NCBI RefSeq assembly: GCF_004765795.1 | Contig: NZ_SBIV01000007.1 | Location: forward strand, 124,001 to 188,000 | DNA: 64,000 bases | Source: Halorussus marinus | GTDB taxonomy: Archaea; Halobacteriota; Halobacteria; Halobacteriales; Haladaptataceae | Direction of reading: 5' to 3' | Shown here: positions 25,435 to 34,174 of the stretch, piece by piece | Numbering within the stretch: position 1 is the first letter of the stretch | How the letters are laid out: each line of letters begins with the position of its first letter | The notes under the pieces: generated by a model | The model's database searches: none | What the model was told of the DNA's origin: nothing | Seen by the model: the letters and a program-made list of their open reading frames with translations, nothing else | Program-made: the position numbers and the translations under genes

Positions 25435-25703
25435 TAACCGCACTCGGACACTTGATGGGCTTTGACAAGATTTAGGCCCGTCGAGTTTTTGGAACTCCAG
25501 AAGGTGGTACTTCTCACACCCTCAATCGCTCAGCAGACAGACTGTAGTGGCTGGGCATTTAATCTTCTGTACTTACCGACCGAAGCCCAGAATCCGTCCG
25601 CAGTTGACGGGTTCAACAGAGCAACTCGTGCGCGTTCTACGGAACACTTGGAACGCGTCCAACCGTTACTCTGTCTACCGCAGCGTCTGCTCAGCCATTG
25701 CTG

Positions 25704-26102
25704 TCACTCCTCGAAGGTCATGCCGTAGCCCCACTCTTCGAGATGGCCTTCGACCTCGTCGAGATGGTCCAACCCGGCCTTCATCAGCGCCTCTCGAAGG
25801 TCGGTAAGCGAGACGTCGTCGTCGAAGCGGTCCTCAAGCTCTCGCTGGGCGTCACGTTCCGCGCTTTTGGTTTCGCCCTGCAGGAACAATGGGACGCGCT
25901 CGCGGCCATCCTGGACCCCATCACGCCGGAATTTGTACGGGATCTGCATCGACCGCTGCTGCCGAGCCGACTGCGGTGACTCCGTCTCCGCCGGTTCGGA
26001 CTCTGTCGCGGTCGTCTCAGTCGCTGTCGATTCCTCCACCTCAGTACTGTCATCGTTCGCTGCGAAGGGGTCCTCGCCGGCGCCTTCTTTCATGCCCGTC
26101 AT
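25704..26102 (-). CDS. Plasmid partition partner protein of ParA
   Basis: A 132-aa acidic protein with a Thr/Glu-rich disordered N-terminus (about 1-45), a conserved-looking IPYKFRRDGVQDGRERVPLF segment and a helical C-terminus. Start overlaps the ParA stop by 4 bases (ATGA), the usual haloarchaeal ParA-partner layout. It probably acts as the centromere-binding or adaptor protein. It lacks a classical ParB nuclease-like domain. Confidence 0.65.
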   Translation of the reverse strand: MTGMKEGAGEDPFAANDDSTEVEESTATETTATESEPAETESPQSARQQRSMQIPYKFRRDGVQDGRERVPLFLQGETKSAERDAQRELEDRFDDDVSLTDLREALMKAGLDHLDEVEGHLEEWGYGMTFEE

Positions 26103-26974
26103 GCCGATAGCACCTCGTGGTCAAGATCGCCGGGTTCCGGTGGATTCGGGGCCTCGAGGCCGACCTGCTCCTCCAAGTGGCGAGCGATCCGATCGAACTG
26201 GGCGAGCGTCTCGATTTCGTAGTCCCGCCGGCGATCTCGATGTTCCCGGACGTACTCGAACGCCGAACACTGCTGCATCCAACAGCCCTCCATCAGCGAC
26301 GCCCGTTCCCCGATAATCTCGGGAATCGGGTAGTCGATTTCGTCGAGAATCGTCCGCTGGTCGCGCGTATCCTTGAACCCAATTGGGACCGCCGCAAGCA
26401 CGCCGACCTCGACGTCGAGCTGGTCCTCGAGGCCGCCGACAAGTGACTCGAGGCCTTCGACGGCCGCGCGCCCCTTTGCGCTCGGTTCGACGGGGATAAC
26501 GAGCGAGCGCGTGGCGTGTATCGCGTTGTAGAGATGCGGGCCCTCGGTTGCCGGTGGGTCACAGATGAGGACGTCATACTCGTCGGGCACGCCGGCGTCG
26601 CGGAGCACGCGGAGTAACTGGGCGTGCATGCCGAACGCTTCCCCCATTGCTTCTGCCTGGTCTTTCTCGCGCTGCAGGTATTCGGCGAGATCCGAGAGCA
26701 TGTTGTGTTCCGGGATGATGTCGACGCCTTCGACGGTTCGGACGAGGTCGTCGAAATCGCCGTTCGGGCGGCGAATCATGTGCCGGACGAGATTGTCAAC
26801 GGACTCGGTGCGGTCCGTGTCGACGCCGAAGAGCCGGGAGAGGTCGCCATCCTGTGGGTCGAGGGGGACGACGAGCGGGTTCAGGCCTGCTCGGGCGTGT
26901 GCGACTGCCAAATTCGCGGCGGTCGTCGTTTTGCCAACCCCGCCGGCTTCGCTGTACGTCGAGTACGCTAACAT
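26099..26974 (-). CDS. parA: ParA-family partition ATPase
   Basis: About 291 aa. Deviant Walker A SEAGGVGKTTTAANLAVAH at the N-terminus, Walker A' VPLDPQDGDLSRLFG, and Walker B DVLICDPPATEG. This is the cytoplasmic ATPase that forms DNA-bound gradients to segregate plasmids. It is followed by the partner gene with a 4-base overlap and preceded by a 180-base cluster of short repeats. I use ATG 26974 (MLAYSTYSEAGG), the usual start for haloarchaeal members; 26998 is possible. Confidence 0.9.
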   Translation of the reverse strand: MLAYSTYSEAGGVGKTTTAANLAVAHARAGLNPLVVPLDPQDGDLSRLFGVDTDRTESVDNLVRHMIRRPNGDFDDLVRTVEGVDIIPEHNMLSDLAEYLQREKDQAEAMGEAFGMHAQLLRVLRDAGVPDEYDVLICDPPATEGPHLYNAIHATRSLVIPVEPSAKGRAAVEGLESLVGGLEDQLDVEVGVLAAVPIGFKDTRDQRTILDEIDYPIPEIIGERASLMEGCWMQQCSAFEYVREHRDRRRDYEIETLAQFDRIARHLEEQVGLEAPNPPEPGDLDHEVLSA

Positions 26975-27013
26975 GCTCACCCCATGGACACCATTCATCT
27001 TGAAAGTTCGGTG

Positions 27014-27195
27014 TGTTCATTCATTACTGTAGTTCGTTATGTGGTATGGTTGGGTCCAGTAGCGAACCCAACGAGTGAACATAGTGAATGAATAAGGCTA
27101 GTGAACACAAACAATGAATTGGTGGGGTGGATGTCGTTAATGAATGTGTGTGCTGATAATGGGTAATGGAGTGGATTAATGAATCATGTTCATGG
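27014..27195. repeat. Cluster of TGTTCA/AATGAAT repeats upstream of parA, candidate centromere
   Basis: Within 180 bases the heptamer AATGAAT or its complement occurs five times (near 27017, 27086, 27113, 27138, 27178) and TGTTCA/TGAACA four times (near 27014, 27076, 27102, 27188), often paired as in TGTTCATTCATTA (27014-27026) or GTGAACA...AATGAAT. Position directly upstream of parA suggests parS sites or operators. No replication gene follows, so an origin is less likely. Confidence 0.6.
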
Positions 27196-27239
27196 TGTTT
27201 ACCACCGAATCCGATGACAGCGACGGGGTGGCGGGGTCG

Positions 27240-27671
27240 CTATCGGGCTTCGGGTTCGTGCAACAACTCCGCAAAGGCGACGGATTCCTTCACGTCGGTA
27301 ATCTCAACGTCGGCCTGATCACCGGGCTGGGTCCCAGGCACGATAACAATAAACCCTCGTTCGACCTTCGCAATCCCGTCCCCCTGGTCGCCCAATGTCT
27401 CGATCGTCACCGACCGCACATCCCCCACTTCAACAGGTGGATCCCCATTCTCGGGCTGTTCCGGACTCTGACCGCCTTCTAGAGCCGATTCCGCGGGGGC
27501 TGCTGCTTGCGTGTCGGGTTGGGCCGCAAGCAGAGCAACCCGGTACACATCATCGGTGGTTAGTGAGCTGTCGTCGACGACCGCGTTCGGGACCGGAATC
27601 ACGTATCGATCGTCGTGCTTTTCGAGTTGAGTTTCGTAGAGGAGTCGGAGCGAATCGGAAATCTCTGCCAT
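27240..27671 (-). CDS. TRAM-domain protein
   Basis: A 143-aa protein. Residues 80-140 form a TRAM domain: VGDVRSVTIETLGDQGDGIA, then GFIVIVPGTQPGDQADVEIT. TRAM domains bind RNA and occur in haloarchaea as small proteins thought to act as RNA chaperones. The N-terminal 50 residues (SDSLRLLYETQLEKHDDRYV) form a separate segment, joined by a Gln/Ala/Pro linker. Confidence 0.85.
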   Translation of the reverse strand: MAEISDSLRLLYETQLEKHDDRYVIPVPNAVVDDSSLTTDDVYRVALLAAQPDTQAAAPAESALEGGQSPEQPENGDPPVEVGDVRSVTIETLGDQGDGIAKVERGFIVIVPGTQPGDQADVEITDVKESVAFAELLHEPEAR

Positions 27672-27735
27672 TAGGGGCTGTTAGGCGGGCTGACTAAAGG
27701 AAATTTGGTTCCGCTGCGAATCAACCACCCTCCGA

Positions 27736-27767
27736 ACAGTAGTTGAGACTGGCTGTCTCAATGCATA
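27736..27767 (+). repeat. 32-nt hairpin repeat, copy 1
   Basis: A palindromic unit with stem TTGAGAC/GTCTCAA and tail ATGCATA. A second copy, 29 of 32 bases identical, lies at 40651-40682. Probably the end of an IS200/IS605-like or MITE-like element; no transposase of that type remains next to it. Confidence 0.55.
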
Positions 27768-27872
27768 TGGCTCCGATCGGCTTTGTAGCCATAGCCGGAG
27801 TAACTCCTTCAATATTTTCGTAGCTTTCACACCTAACACTCTTTGCAGTGGATGACGTATCTCTGCTCTACG

Positions 27873-28244
27873 ATGTCCATCGACCGAGATACCTTCGAGA
27901 ACACGAGCGAGGACGAACTCGCGGATCTCTCCGTCCCCGATCAAGTCCTCGGGTTTCTCGTCGCTAATGAGGATCGCGCGTTCAAGGCCCGCGAAATCGC
28001 GTCCCAGATCGGCGTCGACGAGGGTGCGGTCAGTACGGGGCTCTCACGGTTGAAGAACCGAGACCTCGTGGAACACAAGGCAACGTATTGGGCGGTGACC
28101 GACGACGAGGAACGTCTTGACGGGTACAGCGGCTACGAACGAGCGACCGCACTGTTCAACGAGCAGCTCGGTACAGAGGATGAAGAGTCCTGGCGTGAAC
28201 ACGCGCCAAGTGAGCCGCACCCCAGCGTCGAGGACGAACAGTGA
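27873..28244 (+). CDS. MarR-like wHTH antitoxin
   Basis: About 123 aa from ATG 27873 (MSIDRDTFENTSEDELADLS). The wHTH is visible as DQVLGFLVANEDRAFKAREI then SQIGVDEGAVSTGLSRLKNRD and a wing. The acidic tail (WREHAPSEPHPSVEDEQ) fits an antitoxin that covers a toxin. The next gene, a PemK-like toxin, starts with a GTG that overlaps this stop codon. Confidence 0.75.
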   Translation: MSIDRDTFENTSEDELADLSVPDQVLGFLVANEDRAFKAREIASQIGVDEGAVSTGLSRLKNRDLVEHKATYWAVTDDEERLDGYSGYERATALFNEQLGTEDEESWREHAPSEPHPSVEDEQ

Positions 28245-28591
28245 CCAACGAAGAGACCCCAATTTTCGAGCGTAGCGACGTCGTCTACGGGGATGATCCG
28301 TTCAAAATCGTGGAGGACGCTCGTCCCTGGCTCATTCTCTCGAACCATGATGGCCGTCCGTTCCACGGCGAGCAGTATATCGCGGTGACGCTCACAACGA
28401 AATCATGGATGGACGGCTTGATCGAGATTCCAGCGGGGAGCTGGCATCGTGGTGGAACCCCGGATGAAAGTCGAATCGTTCCGTGGGGTGTCCAATCAAT
28501 CGACCACGAAGATATCGACTTCTGGCAAGGCCGGCTTGCCAGCGATCTCGTCGACGAGGCCGTTGCCGCTCTAGTCGAAGAACTTCAGTAG
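28241..28591 (+). CDS. PemK/MazF-like toxin
   Basis: A 116-aa protein from a GTG overlapping the antitoxin stop. SDVVYGDDPF, ARPWLILSNHDGRPFHGEQY, IAVTLTTKSW and DGLIEIPAGSWHRGG follow the SH3-like beta-barrel order of PemK/MazF mRNA interferases, in the haloarchaeal version. It would cleave mRNA when the upstream wHTH antitoxin is lost. Type II toxin-antitoxin organisation is clear; the catalytic residues differ from E. coli MazF. Confidence 0.7.
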   Translation: MTNEETPIFERSDVVYGDDPFKIVEDARPWLILSNHDGRPFHGEQYIAVTLTTKSWMDGLIEIPAGSWHRGGTPDESRIVPWGVQSIDHEDIDFWQGRLASDLVDEAVAALVEELQ

Positions 28592-28647
28592 CTTGACTCT
28601 GGTATTTTGTTCGGCTGGTATTCTGGTAAAACAGCCGTTAGGTAGAG

Positions 28648-28878
28648 ATGCGATGGAAGTCCGTCTCTGTGATTATTTTGGGAAAATCCAAATACACTTA
28701 TTCGGGAACTAACTCTCGTGAGTTAATAGAGTGCGACGAGTGGGGCAGGAGAGACGCCACACCAACGAAGATTGAATATGTGGTTGAAGAAACCGAAACG
28801 ATCCCCCTTTGTGACGATTGTCGGGACGAATTCAAGGACGGCGGATTCGTTCAGGATGTTTCTCCAGTCGAGCAATAG
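28648..28878 (+). CDS. Small Cys-containing protein of unknown function
   Basis: A 76-aa frame with a C...CDDC arrangement (ELIECDEWG, PLCDDCRDEF), possibly one zinc site. The start is uncertain; the N-terminal 15 residues may not be translated. AT-richer than its neighbours. No partner gene is evident. Confidence 0.45.
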   Translation: MRWKSVSVIILGKSKYTYSGTNSRELIECDEWGRRDATPTKIEYVVEETETIPLCDDCRDEFKDGGFVQDVSPVEQ

Positions 28879-29008
28879 GCTATCTGTACGTAACACTCAA
28901 CGTCGGTATCCCGAGCGAGCGAGATCGGGAGACACACCGTATACCGAGCGAAATATCGGCTTCTTTCAGCGGAAACGGTGGTGTGGAATAGGTGTTAAGC
29001 AGGTCGTT

Positions 29009-29729
29009 TTATGGCAGATGTGGCACTACCAGATTGAGGTCGATTTGAGAGCTTCGATCGGTGGCTGGTTCTGGAGTGCTTAGTGACTGCGGTGGTGATT
29101 GTAGTAACCGTGTAGCAGTCAGCCGGCGCTCCGCGCTGATCTGACTGCCGTTCCACGTCTCGTGAAAGCGTGCAATCTGCATCGTGAGCGTCTGAAAGAG
29201 CATCTCAACGAGGTTTCGCTCAGAGTAGTCAAGGTGTCCATCGAGGTTCGTCCGTGCAAGAGCAATGAGATAGTCCATTCCGTCAACAAGAAACTCCACG
29301 TCCTCGACGCGGTGTTTCTCTTTCAATTCATCAAGGAACTTTTCAGTTGGGTCATGGCCGCGATTCGTCGAAAGTCGTGCGTGGAGCACGACTTTCGACT
29401 CAACATCAATCGCGGCATAGAGCTACACTTTCTCTTTGTTTGCCAGCTGGATCTGCTTTTTCATCGACTGCAACGCGATCTGGATCAGCTGTGAACTCCT
29501 GCTCATAGTAGTCAGCGTAGGCTTGGTACCGATGACGGATGATGGCTCGGCGTCGTTCGACGCCGAACCACTTGCAGAGGTCACGACACTCTGCTAACGA
29601 CGCCGAATCAGCATGAGTGGCGCACGCCAGCCTGATCAGCCAGGCTGACGTGCGCGTCTGATCTTCGTCAAAAAACTCCACGTCCGTCGAGTCCGTTCCT
29701 CTATCTGGAGTACTTCGGGTATGTCCCAC
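29009..29729 (-). pseudogene. Frameshifted transposase (IS6-like)
   Basis: Two consecutive minus-strand frames make one DDE transposase. The first (29729-29406) has CKWFGVERRRAIIRHRYQAY and DRVAVDEKA, then shifts. The second (29389-29009) has VLHARLSTNRGHDPTEKFLD, EFLVDGMDYL, ERNLVEMLFQ and the conserved FHETWNGSQ. The end also drifts out of frame. At least one indel (near 29400) and a degenerate C-terminus make it inactive. Family call is tentative. Confidence 0.7.
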
Positions 29730-29758
29730 TTTCTCGAAGAACTCCGCTTACTTCAGCC

Positions 29759-31255
29759 TCAATCTAGCAGTGCCGTAAATTCGAATCGTGCGCCGCCATG
29801 TTTTGAGTCTGTTATCGAGAGGGTCCACCCGTGGGAGTCAGCAATATCTGAAACGATGCTCAGGCCTAATCCAGTTCCGTCGTCAGTGGTTGTGTGAAGC
29901 GGCTCGAGGACTTCTTCACGCTGTTCTTCAGGGATTCCGGTGCCATCGTCTTCGAAGTAGAACCCATCGGGGAGAGACCCGATCTCAATCGTCACATCGT
30001 CTCCAGCGTGTTCGAGACTATTCCGAAGGAGATTTTCTAGTAACTCTTTGAGCCGGGACGGGTTCGCCTTTACCGTTTTATCAGTCTCACAAACGAGTTC
30101 TGCATCCCCTGTATTAAAATATTTCCAACACGATTTGCTTGCGTTGCTCAGCGAGACTGGTTCAGTCTCAATATTGTCCTCTTGTTGCCGCGCACGAGTC
30201 AATAGATCCTCGATAAGCGCCTCCATTCGATCATGTGCATCGGCAACGGCGTCCAAGTGTTCACTCTCGTGTTCGTCCCGAATGAGTTCGAGTCGTCCTT
30301 CGGCGACGTTGAGCGGATTCCGTAAGTCGTGCCCAAGAACCTCCGCAAACTCTTCGAGGCGGTCGTTCTTCTGCTCCAGTGTTGAGCGAGCCTGCTCCCG
30401 CTCAATCTCGAATCCGATCCATTCCGACGCGAACCGGAGAAACGTTCGTTCCTCCTGGCTGAATTCCATCTCACGGGATTCAGAGCCTGCAAAACAGAGC
30501 GTTCCGTACAACTCTCCGTTAACAATGACCTTACTTCCGATGTAGCTCCCCAATTGGAACGTCTCATACGCGGGGTCATCAACCCATCCCGATTCAATTG
30601 CATCTTCAATCGCCAGAAGATCGTCCGTTTGGATTGTCTTCCGGCAATACGCTTTCGAGAGCGGACAGGTCTCTCCCGGTTGAAGGAGTTCATGTGGCCC
30701 AACTGCTTCAACGATCGTCTGAGCTCCTTCACCAGTGCTATGCTCTTGTGTGTCATGAGGCCAGTGTGCCGAACAATGCAGGTCAAGCACGGCACACGAG
30801 TCCGTATCGACCAGGGCCGTCGTTTTGAGCGTCCGTATGTGGCGATCCGAGCGATCGACGTAGTGGTTGGATGCCGCTTGTCGGTCGAAGAACGTGGCAT
30901 CCATGGCGCCGTGGTTGCCGGGATCGCAGGCGGCCGCAGATCGGTCGAGCAGTTGGCGCCAGACACGGGTGGGCACCCGCTCGAACGACCGCCACAGCGT
31001 CGAGGGTGCCGGGAACTCGATACGGGCCAACTGCAAGATGGCGCGCACTCGATCCATCTCGCTCGCCCAATCGACGATTTCGCGGTAGGTGGCTCCCATG
31101 TGAACCCGCAGGAAATGCAGCGTCAGATGCTTCCAGTCAGCAAATCCGTGGCCAGCCGGGTCGCTCACCACCGCCGTGGGGCTGGCAGCACAGCGCTTTT
31201 GAGCCAGCGATGCTGCTTGTTTAACGAAGCGGAAGAGGACTTCAGGCACATTCAC
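29759..31255 (-). CDS. Chimera: IS5-type transposase N-terminus fused in frame to a GAF-histidine kinase
   Basis: A 498-aa frame. Residues 1-about 170 are a transposase N-terminal half (first catalytic D in GAMDATFFDRQAASNHY, ending HWPHDTQ); the second D and E are missing. From about residue 171 the protein becomes a GAF domain (GETCPLSKAYCRKTIQTDDL, SYIGSKVIVNGELYGTLCF), a HisKA domain with the phospho-acceptor H in VLGHDLRNPLNVAEG, and a HATPase domain with N box LLENLLRNSLEHAG and G boxes FEDDGTGIP, GTGLGLSIV. The join lies near 30744. Either IS recombination truncated a kinase and left an open frame, or the fusion is expressed. Its own N-terminal sensor part is lost. Confidence 0.8.
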   Translation of the reverse strand: MNVPEVLFRFVKQAASLAQKRCAASPTAVVSDPAGHGFADWKHLTLHFLRVHMGATYREIVDWASEMDRVRAILQLARIEFPAPSTLWRSFERVPTRVWRQLLDRSAAACDPGNHGAMDATFFDRQAASNHYVDRSDRHIRTLKTTALVDTDSCAVLDLHCSAHWPHDTQEHSTGEGAQTIVEAVGPHELLQPGETCPLSKAYCRKTIQTDDLLAIEDAIESGWVDDPAYETFQLGSYIGSKVIVNGELYGTLCFAGSESREMEFSQEERTFLRFASEWIGFEIEREQARSTLEQKNDRLEEFAEVLGHDLRNPLNVAEGRLELIRDEHESEHLDAVADAHDRMEALIEDLLTRARQQEDNIETEPVSLSNASKSCWKYFNTGDAELVCETDKTVKANPSRLKELLENLLRNSLEHAGDDVTIEIGSLPDGFYFEDDGTGIPEEQREEVLEPLHTTTDDGTGLGLSIVSDIADSHGWTLSITDSKHGGARFEFTALLD

Positions 31256-31395
31256 CCTCTCCGCTTCGCTTCCACCTTCAGAGCGACGCTATCCTGCCGC
31301 TGTCAGCGGATTCAACAGAGCACTCTTAACTAAACACGACCGTTGACTAGGGGCTATCGTTTAAATACGAAGACGAGGCAGTACTACATTACTTG

Positions 31396-32286
31396 ATGAC
31401 TCAGCGGGACTCGGACCACCAAGAACTTCGGCCACTCGGCGAAGCAACGCATATTCCCGACAACAAACTCTCCAATAGTAGCGTCGAGGAGTCTCGCCAA
31501 CAGCGACTAGATGCAGTCGCTACAAGAGATCCAAACGAAACGACAGCAACGGAGAGCGAGTGTTCCTCCTGTGGAGCATCAATTCCTGCGGGGCGGACAA
31601 AGTGCAGGTTCTGTCTCGTGAACCACCTCGATAGCTCCGAAGAGGAACAGTCGAGGTCCGATACTGACAGGACACTGCTTCACGTTATTCATTTCGTCGT
31701 GGAAGCATCGACGTTCGACAGCGCCGTTGCGAAGGGTATTGCAGCTGCGGGCCTCCTCGTGAAGGCCGACAGAGACTCCGCAGTCAACGACTGCCAGCTG
31801 ATCTACGAGTTCGACGAAGAGCCTGCATCACAACTTGCCAGCAAATGGCCTTCGCTTCCCGAAGCAGTACGGATTACGTCCGGCTTGGGGAGACAGTTGC
31901 TCGAAACTGCCCGTGAACGAACCGAGTGGCAGGACACAACGCAGTCACGTCACGATGTCGAACATGCGACGTTCCTCTACGACGAAAGCGGACGTGGCGT
32001 TCATGATGAAAATCGTCTTATGACGCTTCTTGAGGACGCAGACGACGTGTGGCTGGTGCCTGCGATTGCATTCCAGCAATCTATCGAGGAGACCAGGACT
32101 GATAGCCACCAACGCGAGCGACCGAACAGGAGACACCTTGAGTGTCGTGGATGCGACCGCGATACGAGGCACCGATTCCTCGACTTCGAGAACGTCCCTG
32201 ACGACAAGTGGAGTGGCCAACCGATGTGGGAGTGCCGGGTATGTAGGATGCCCCGATACGGGCCGAACCCCCGAGCAGACCGGTAA
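31396..32286 (+). CDS. Zinc-ribbon protein with the FLYDE domain (paralogue 1)
   Basis: About 296 aa. CSSCGASIPAGRTKCRFC (about 55-75) is a zinc ribbon; a second Cys set (LECRGCDRDTRHRF and MWECRVCRMPRYG) closes the protein. Between them is a domain LLHVIHFVVEASTFDSAVAK ending FLYDESGRGVHDENRLMTLL and VWLVPA, shared with 33018-33509 and the fragment at 36288-36512. A TTTAAATAC box (31361-31369) lies 27 bases before ATG 31396, fitting a leaderless transcript. Function unknown. Confidence 0.7.
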   Translation: MTQRDSDHQELRPLGEATHIPDNKLSNSSVEESRQQRLDAVATRDPNETTATESECSSCGASIPAGRTKCRFCLVNHLDSSEEEQSRSDTDRTLLHVIHFVVEASTFDSAVAKGIAAAGLLVKADRDSAVNDCQLIYEFDEEPASQLASKWPSLPEAVRITSGLGRQLLETARERTEWQDTTQSRHDVEHATFLYDESGRGVHDENRLMTLLEDADDVWLVPAIAFQQSIEETRTDSHQRERPNRRHLECRGCDRDTRHRFLDFENVPDDKWSGQPMWECRVCRMPRYGPNPRADR

Positions 32287-32399
32287 GCTGGAAATCAGGT
32301 TATTCAATAGTCAGAGAGGGCGTCAGCGAACGGTTCCTACGCCGGAAAGAAAATCAACTACGGAGGGGAGATGCCGCACGATCTCGCCCTGAACGCTAT

Positions 32400-32789
32400 T
32401 CACACGTCGTACGCGTGGGCTTTGAGCGTCTCCAAGTCCACGGCATCTAATACTGCCTCGTTGGTCGCTTCGAGAACTACAGGCGGGACAGTCGTCTCGG
32501 GGAGGCGTTCGGCCCGCGTGGCTTCGAGCGCTTCGACCCACCGTCCGAGACAGAGACACCAGCGATCGCCTGGGCTGAGTCCGGGAAACTGTAATGCCGG
32601 ACGCGGCGTCACGAGGTCGTTCCCCTGTTCTTTGCTGAACGTTAGAAACTCCTCGGTCATCACCGCACAGAATTCGTGTCTCCCCCGATCGTTGGGATGC
32701 GTTCCACAACAGCCGTCGCGCTCGTAGCCAGTCGTCGGATCAGTACTACAGGGAGCAAGTTCCCCGCCGAGAACGTTCTGTTCGGACAT
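32400..32789 (-). CDS. DUF2237 family protein
   Basis: About 129 aa from ATG 32789. The family pattern is almost complete: NVLGGELAPCSTDPTTGYER, DGCCGTHPNDRGRHEFCAVM, FSKEQGNDLVTPRPALQFPG and GDRWCLCLGRW, then PPVVLEATNEAVLDAV. DUF2237 proteins are small, cytoplasmic and Cys-rich; their role is not known. Stand-alone gene. Confidence 0.88.
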   Translation of the reverse strand: MSEQNVLGGELAPCSTDPTTGYERDGCCGTHPNDRGRHEFCAVMTEEFLTFSKEQGNDLVTPRPALQFPGLSPGDRWCLCLGRWVEALEATRAERLPETTVPPVVLEATNEAVLDAVDLETLKAHAYDV

Positions 32790-32925
32790 ACTGGTCGGTC
32801 GTGTTGTGTAAGTAAAAATCTCTTCGTGTGACTGCTTTGATGACGCCCTCAACAAGTCGAGGGTTGTCTCGTGAATTGGTGGTTAATTATGGGCAAGTCA
32901 CAACTCCCGGTTGGTTGATTGTCGA

Positions 32926-32963
32926 CCGCGTTTTTTCTGCGCCGGCAATGGGTGCCGGCGCAC
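32926..32963 (+). promoter_or_regulatory. TTTTTC-plus-hairpin leader element (copy E)
   Basis: GACCGCG precedes TTTTTTC, then a perfect 9-bp stem GCGCCGGCA/TGCCGGCGC (32939-32947, 32953-32961). Alignable with the elements at 34690, 38171 and 39973. It lies about 57 bases before the start of the FLYDE paralogue at 33018. Confidence 0.5.
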
Positions 32964-33017
32964 CAAGCAGTAGCGCGGCGTGTAGTCGCGTGCGTCGGCA
33001 GATCGAAGTGAGAACCA

Positions 33018-33509
33018 ATGCATATGTTGATTTACTCGCTGGTAGAGGCATCGACACGAGACGAAGCACTCGCGACTGGAAAGACGGTGTTCGACCGACT
33101 TGTCGGGGCCAGCCCACACGCAGATGCTGTGTTCGACTATTACGTGACGTTCGACGAGGCAGACACATCAGTCGCTGGGAAGGCCCGGTGGGGCGACCTG
33201 CCAGTAGCAATGCCTGTCGAATCCGACGATGGGCAAGAACTGCTGGAACGGGGGTGGGACGCGACGAAAAGCGAGTTCAATCGGAATCTTGACCGCGTCC
33301 GAGAGGTGCTTGAGGAACTGAGCGACGAGGAGATTATGCGCGACGACGGGCTCGCTCGGCATGCGTTCCACCAAGTCGGCGCATACGACGGTCCCACCAT
33401 CTTCCTGTATGACGAACACGGCAGCGGTATTCGGCATCGAAACCAGCTTGACCGCATCCTCGACGAGGGCGAAAATCTCTGGATCATCCCCGCTGACGTT
33501 CACTACTAA
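33018..33509 (+). CDS. FLYDE-domain protein (paralogue 2)
   Basis: A 163-aa protein with an N-terminal MLIYSLVEASTRDEALATG, a middle EELSDEEIMRDDGLARHAFH and the signature TIFLYDEHGSGIRHRNQLDR then LWIIPADVHY. It matches the C-terminal part of 31396-32286 and, almost residue for residue, the fragment at 36288-36512. No known function. The first ATG (33018) and the next one two codons on are both possible starts. Confidence 0.7.
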   Translation: MHMLIYSLVEASTRDEALATGKTVFDRLVGASPHADAVFDYYVTFDEADTSVAGKARWGDLPVAMPVESDDGQELLERGWDATKSEFNRNLDRVREVLEELSDEEIMRDDGLARHAFHQVGAYDGPTIFLYDEHGSGIRHRNQLDRILDEGENLWIIPADVHY

Positions 33510-33607
33510 GCGGAGCGACAAGCTCCGCTACATCGAGCAGAAATAATTCAGCTTGCGTTAGATATATGACCGAGACTCTCGAACGGTTAGGAAACAGGAG
33601 GATAGTG

Positions 33608-34174
33608 ATGGATTTGACTGACACCCCTGAGGACGTTCGAGATCCGGGCGAGGAACCACCAGATTTCACCGAGTGGGATGCACCCGAAGAGGTCCTGAAA
33701 GGTGGTCCAACGAGGGAACGACTGCTCGGTGTTATCCTGCAACTCCGTACACCAACCAAAGTCGCTGAAATCGCAGACCAAGCAGACTGCGATACCGAGA
33801 CTGCGCGTGACTATCTCGAATGGTTCACCTCGATGGGGATGACGCGAGAGATTCCGGGGCGGCCGGTGAGATACGAGCGAAACGAGTCGTATTTGCGGTG
33901 GCGCAGAATCGAACAGATTCGGGAACAGTACTCCGAGAGTGAAATCGTCGAGGAACTCACAGAGACGATGGCGCAGCTTGAGGAGTACCGGGCGCGATTC
34001 GACGCTGACAGTCCGGATGACGTGTCGCTCGTAGACGATACTGGAGCGTCGGCGGTCGAAGAAATGTGGGAAGCGGTGAGTGAGTGGAAAACACTAGAGC
34101 GACGGGCAGAGCTGTTAGATACGGCGCGGCAGAACGGTCATCCGTCGAGTGGTGGTGCCAGAGTCGATGCCTGA
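33608..34174 (+). CDS. Winged-helix regulator/antitoxin paired with a TumE-like protein
   Basis: About 188 aa. GPTRERLLGVILQLRTPTKV then AEIADQADCDTETARDYLEW forms an ArsR-like wHTH; the C-terminal half is a coiled coil (ESEIVEELTETMAQLEEYRA). I chose ATG 33608 because a strong GGAGGAT (33597-33603) precedes it by 4 bases. It overlaps the next gene by 8 bases (ATGCCTGA). The pair looks like a toxin-antitoxin module, with this protein as antitoxin and regulator. Confidence 0.72.
   Translation: MDLTDTPEDVRDPGEEPPDFTEWDAPEEVLKGGPTRERLLGVILQLRTPTKVAEIADQADCDTETARDYLEWFTSMGMTREIPGRPVRYERNESYLRWRRIEQIREQYSESEIVEELTETMAQLEEYRARFDADSPDDVSLVDDTGASAVEEMWEAVSEWKTLERRAELLDTARQNGHPSSGGARVDA

Noticed and set aside
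25435-25703. Possible IS end (GTTCAACAGAGCA near 25611, like 31311)
   Set aside because: A 12-13 base match alone; no transposase fragment or terminal partner near 25.6 kb.
27000-27200. CRISPR array
   Set aside because: Repeats are 6-13 bases, irregularly spaced and in both orientations; no cas genes in the window. They fit a partition site better.
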